Positions 7,034 to 7,558 of a DNA stretch of 7,558 nucleotides are shown piece by piece (the first letter of the stretch is position 1; each line of letters opens with the position of its first letter). The stretch is from a candidate division WS6 bacterium GW2011_GWC2_36_7 (GTDB lineage Bacteria > Patescibacteriota > Dojkabacteria > SC72). Below the pieces are notes generated by a model. The model was not told the DNA's origin, searched no databases, and saw only the letters and a list, made by a program, of their open reading frames with translations. Location: positions 1 through 7,558 of the forward strand of contig LBSF01000047.1 of assembly GCA_000991805.1 (NCBI GenBank). The letters are read 5' to 3'. The position numbers and the translations under genes were made by a program.

Positions 7034-7057
7034 TAACCAATATTTAATTATTGGTTA
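7034..7057. repeat. 9-bp perfect inverted repeat upstream of tRNA-Cys
   Basis: TAACCAATA (7034-7042) and TATTGGTTA (7049-7057) are exact inverted copies around a 6-nt loop. Its core CCAATA-N-TATTGG recurs at 6969-6984 at the tRNA 5' end, so the pair may mark a binding site controlling the tRNA-led transcript. AT-rich sequence makes chance occurrence plausible. Confidence 0.6.
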
Positions 7058-7160
7058 CAACAACATGTAATGTTATTTATTCTGTTTATCATATTGAGGA
7101 TTATATCAATGTAATATTGATACAGTCAAATATATCTCTTAAATACAGATATGCAATTCA

Positions 7161-7194
7161 CTCTGGGTGTTTAAAAAAATATAAACACCCAGAG
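7161..7194. repeat. 13-bp perfect inverted repeat with 8-nt loop
   Basis: CTCTGGGTGTTTA (7161-7173) and TAAACACCCAGAG (7182-7194) are exact inverted copies around an A-rich loop. It is the strongest hairpin in the window and unusually GC-rich for this locality. It lies 25 bp downstream of the small membrane protein stop, where a terminator would be expected. However, no T run follows the stem on either strand, so it is not a standard intrinsic terminator. mRNA 3'-end protection or a protein-binding operator are alternatives. Confidence 0.8.
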
Positions 7195-7218
7195 GTGCGC
7201 AGAGAGTTGAAATGTTTT

Positions 7219-7383
7219 TTATCGGGATTGGAAAATAAGCTGAAACAGCAATTTTAAATCTGCACCGTATTTGCTTAAAAACCAAGCAATAAAAAGAGCC
7301 ACCGCTAATAATATTAGCCCCACGAAATACCAGTCTTCAATTGATGCTTTTCTTTTCTCTTCCACTTCCATTTTTTCTTTCAT
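7219..7383 (-). CDS. Small single-pass membrane protein, 54 residues, function unknown
   Basis: I place the start at the ATG at 7383 because GGAGG lies 4 bases upstream of it. A GTG at 7407 would extend the protein by eight residues but would place that ribosome-binding site inside the coding region. The product has a highly charged N-terminus (residues 1-17, mostly Lys/Glu) and one strong transmembrane helix (about 18-36, starting Trp-Tyr-Phe and ending Trp-Phe-Leu). A short second hydrophobic, possibly amphipathic segment (43-51) ends in a polar QSR. The charge pattern alone does not settle orientation, since the N-terminal segment is both basic and acidic. I do not recognise a family. A putative -10 and a long imperfect palindrome lie just upstream, so it is likely an independently regulated single gene. 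It is divergent from no neighbour and reads toward the tRNA-Cys cluster on the same strand. A spurious frame is possible, but the ribosome-binding site plus helix make a real gene more likely. Confidence 0.68.
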   Translation of the reverse strand: MKEKMEVEEKRKASIEDWYFVGLILLAVALFIAWFLSKYGADLKLLFQLIFQSR

Positions 7384-7387
7384 TTTT

Positions 7388-7392
7388 CCTCC
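7388..7392 (-). promoter_or_regulatory. Shine-Dalgarno sequence of the small membrane protein gene
   Basis: GGAGG on the minus strand, with 4 A residues before the ATG. It decides the start codon. It is the only strong ribosome-binding site in the window; the other genes with visible starts have none. Confidence 0.7.
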
Positions 7393-7412
7393 ACTTTTTT
7401 TCGACACCCTCG

Positions 7413-7466
7413 GTGTACGATTATATTTAACATCAAAGATATATTGATATTAAGTAAATCGTACAC
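7413..7466. repeat. Long imperfect palindrome around the small gene's promoter
   Basis: GTGTACGATT (7413-7422) and AATCGTACAC (7457-7466) are exact inverted copies. Inward, the symmetry continues through TTAA/ATCAA segments to a 7-nt centre (7437-7443), with one unpaired base and two mismatches over about 23 bp. Outward, CCTCG (7408-7412) and CGAAGG (7468-7473) are near-complements. It could be a paired operator or, if transcribed, a long hairpin. Confidence 0.75.
7420..7425 (-). promoter_or_regulatory. Candidate -10 box for the small membrane protein gene
   Basis: A perfect TATAAT on the minus strand, 36 bp upstream of the ATG, would start transcription near 7413. No good TTGACA lies at the expected -35 distance. 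The box overlaps the distal arm of the surrounding palindrome, so a factor bound there would cover it. Confidence 0.4.
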
Positions 7467-7558
7467 ACGAAGGTAGAATTAGGAAGAAAATGTAGTATTA
7501 AATAACTAAGTATCTAATACAATTCCCTCTGCATTTAAGAAATATATTTTAAAAGAGC
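7467..7558. other. AT-rich end of window with no recognisable gene
   Basis: No frame of useful length is present on either strand up to the window edge. A 6-bp inverted repeat, GTATTA (7495-7500) and TAATAC (7515-7520), is the only structure I can see. A gene may begin beyond the edge. Confidence 0.5.

Larger units (their letters stand above)
6971..7218. other. Non-coding, hairpin-rich interval between tRNA-Cys and the small membrane protein gene
   Basis: I see no convincing gene in these 248 bp. They contain a chain of inverted repeats: CCAATA/TATTGG at 6969-6984 (touching the tRNA 5' end), the perfect palindrome TGTTTAAACA at 7017-7026, a 9-bp stem at 7034-7057, AACAT/ATGTT at 7062-7074, a 7-bp stem at 7104-7122 and a 13-bp stem at 7161-7194. 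The tRNA promoter should lie here on the minus strand, but only weak boxes are visible (TTAAAC, 16 bp, TATATG). Confidence 0.5.

Noticed and set aside
7051..7257. 68-codon plus-strand frame from a TTG
   Set aside because: It runs through several hairpins, has no ribosome-binding site or recognisable motif, and overlaps the end of the better supported small membrane protein gene.
6971..7558. CRISPR array or insertion sequence in the repeat-rich end
   Set aside because: The repeats are short, inverted and all different; there are no regular direct repeats with spacers and no transposase or target duplication. The true window end is 7558.

Overview
The window is AT-rich bacterial DNA carrying seven supportable protein genes and one tRNA. 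The gene content suggests a Candidate Phyla Radiation (Patescibacteria) genome or something close to it. The reasons are low-complexity Ser/Thr/Gly-rich secreted beta-sandwich proteins of a kind I associate with those genomes, single-pass membrane proteins with DUF916-like ectodomains, short intergenic gaps, and a near absence of Shine-Dalgarno sequences. This placement is inference; no rRNA or ribosomal protein is present to fix it. The 753-codon frame on the minus strand contains no in-frame TGA, so the ordinary bacterial code (TGA = stop) applies, and the UGA-glycine lineages are unlikely.

Layout. Bases 1-4198 (plus strand) form a cell-surface cluster. It starts with the 3' part of a secreted protein with a fibronectin-III-like segment, followed by a second secreted two-domain beta-sandwich protein. 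Two related type-I membrane proteins come next, each with a signal peptide, two Ig-like ectodomains, one transmembrane helix and a short basic tail. The last three genes are tightly packed (5-bp gap, then a 4-bp ATGA overlap). The layout resembles the WxL / WxL-interacting-protein (DUF916) loci of Firmicutes, but the secreted partners lack a recognisable WxL motif. My working model is two membrane-anchored receptors holding two secreted surface proteins.

Bases 4195-6970 (minus strand) hold a cysteine-decoding cluster, in transcription order tRNA-Cys(GCA), ridA, and a cysteinyl-tRNA synthetase fused in one frame to ribonuclease HIII. The fusion gene has its own extended -10 element so close to the ATG that its mRNA may be leaderless. 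Its stop codon overlaps the stop codon of the convergent surface cluster, leaving no room for a terminator between them.

Bases 6971-7558 are mostly non-coding and rich in inverted repeats. Within them lies one small minus-strand gene for a 54-residue single-pass membrane protein. It is the only gene here with a clear Shine-Dalgarno sequence, and its putative promoter sits inside a long imperfect palindrome.

The main items for follow-up are the CysRS-RNase HIII fusion next to tRNA-Cys and ridA, the WxL-like surface cluster, and the palindrome-bounded promoter of the small membrane protein.
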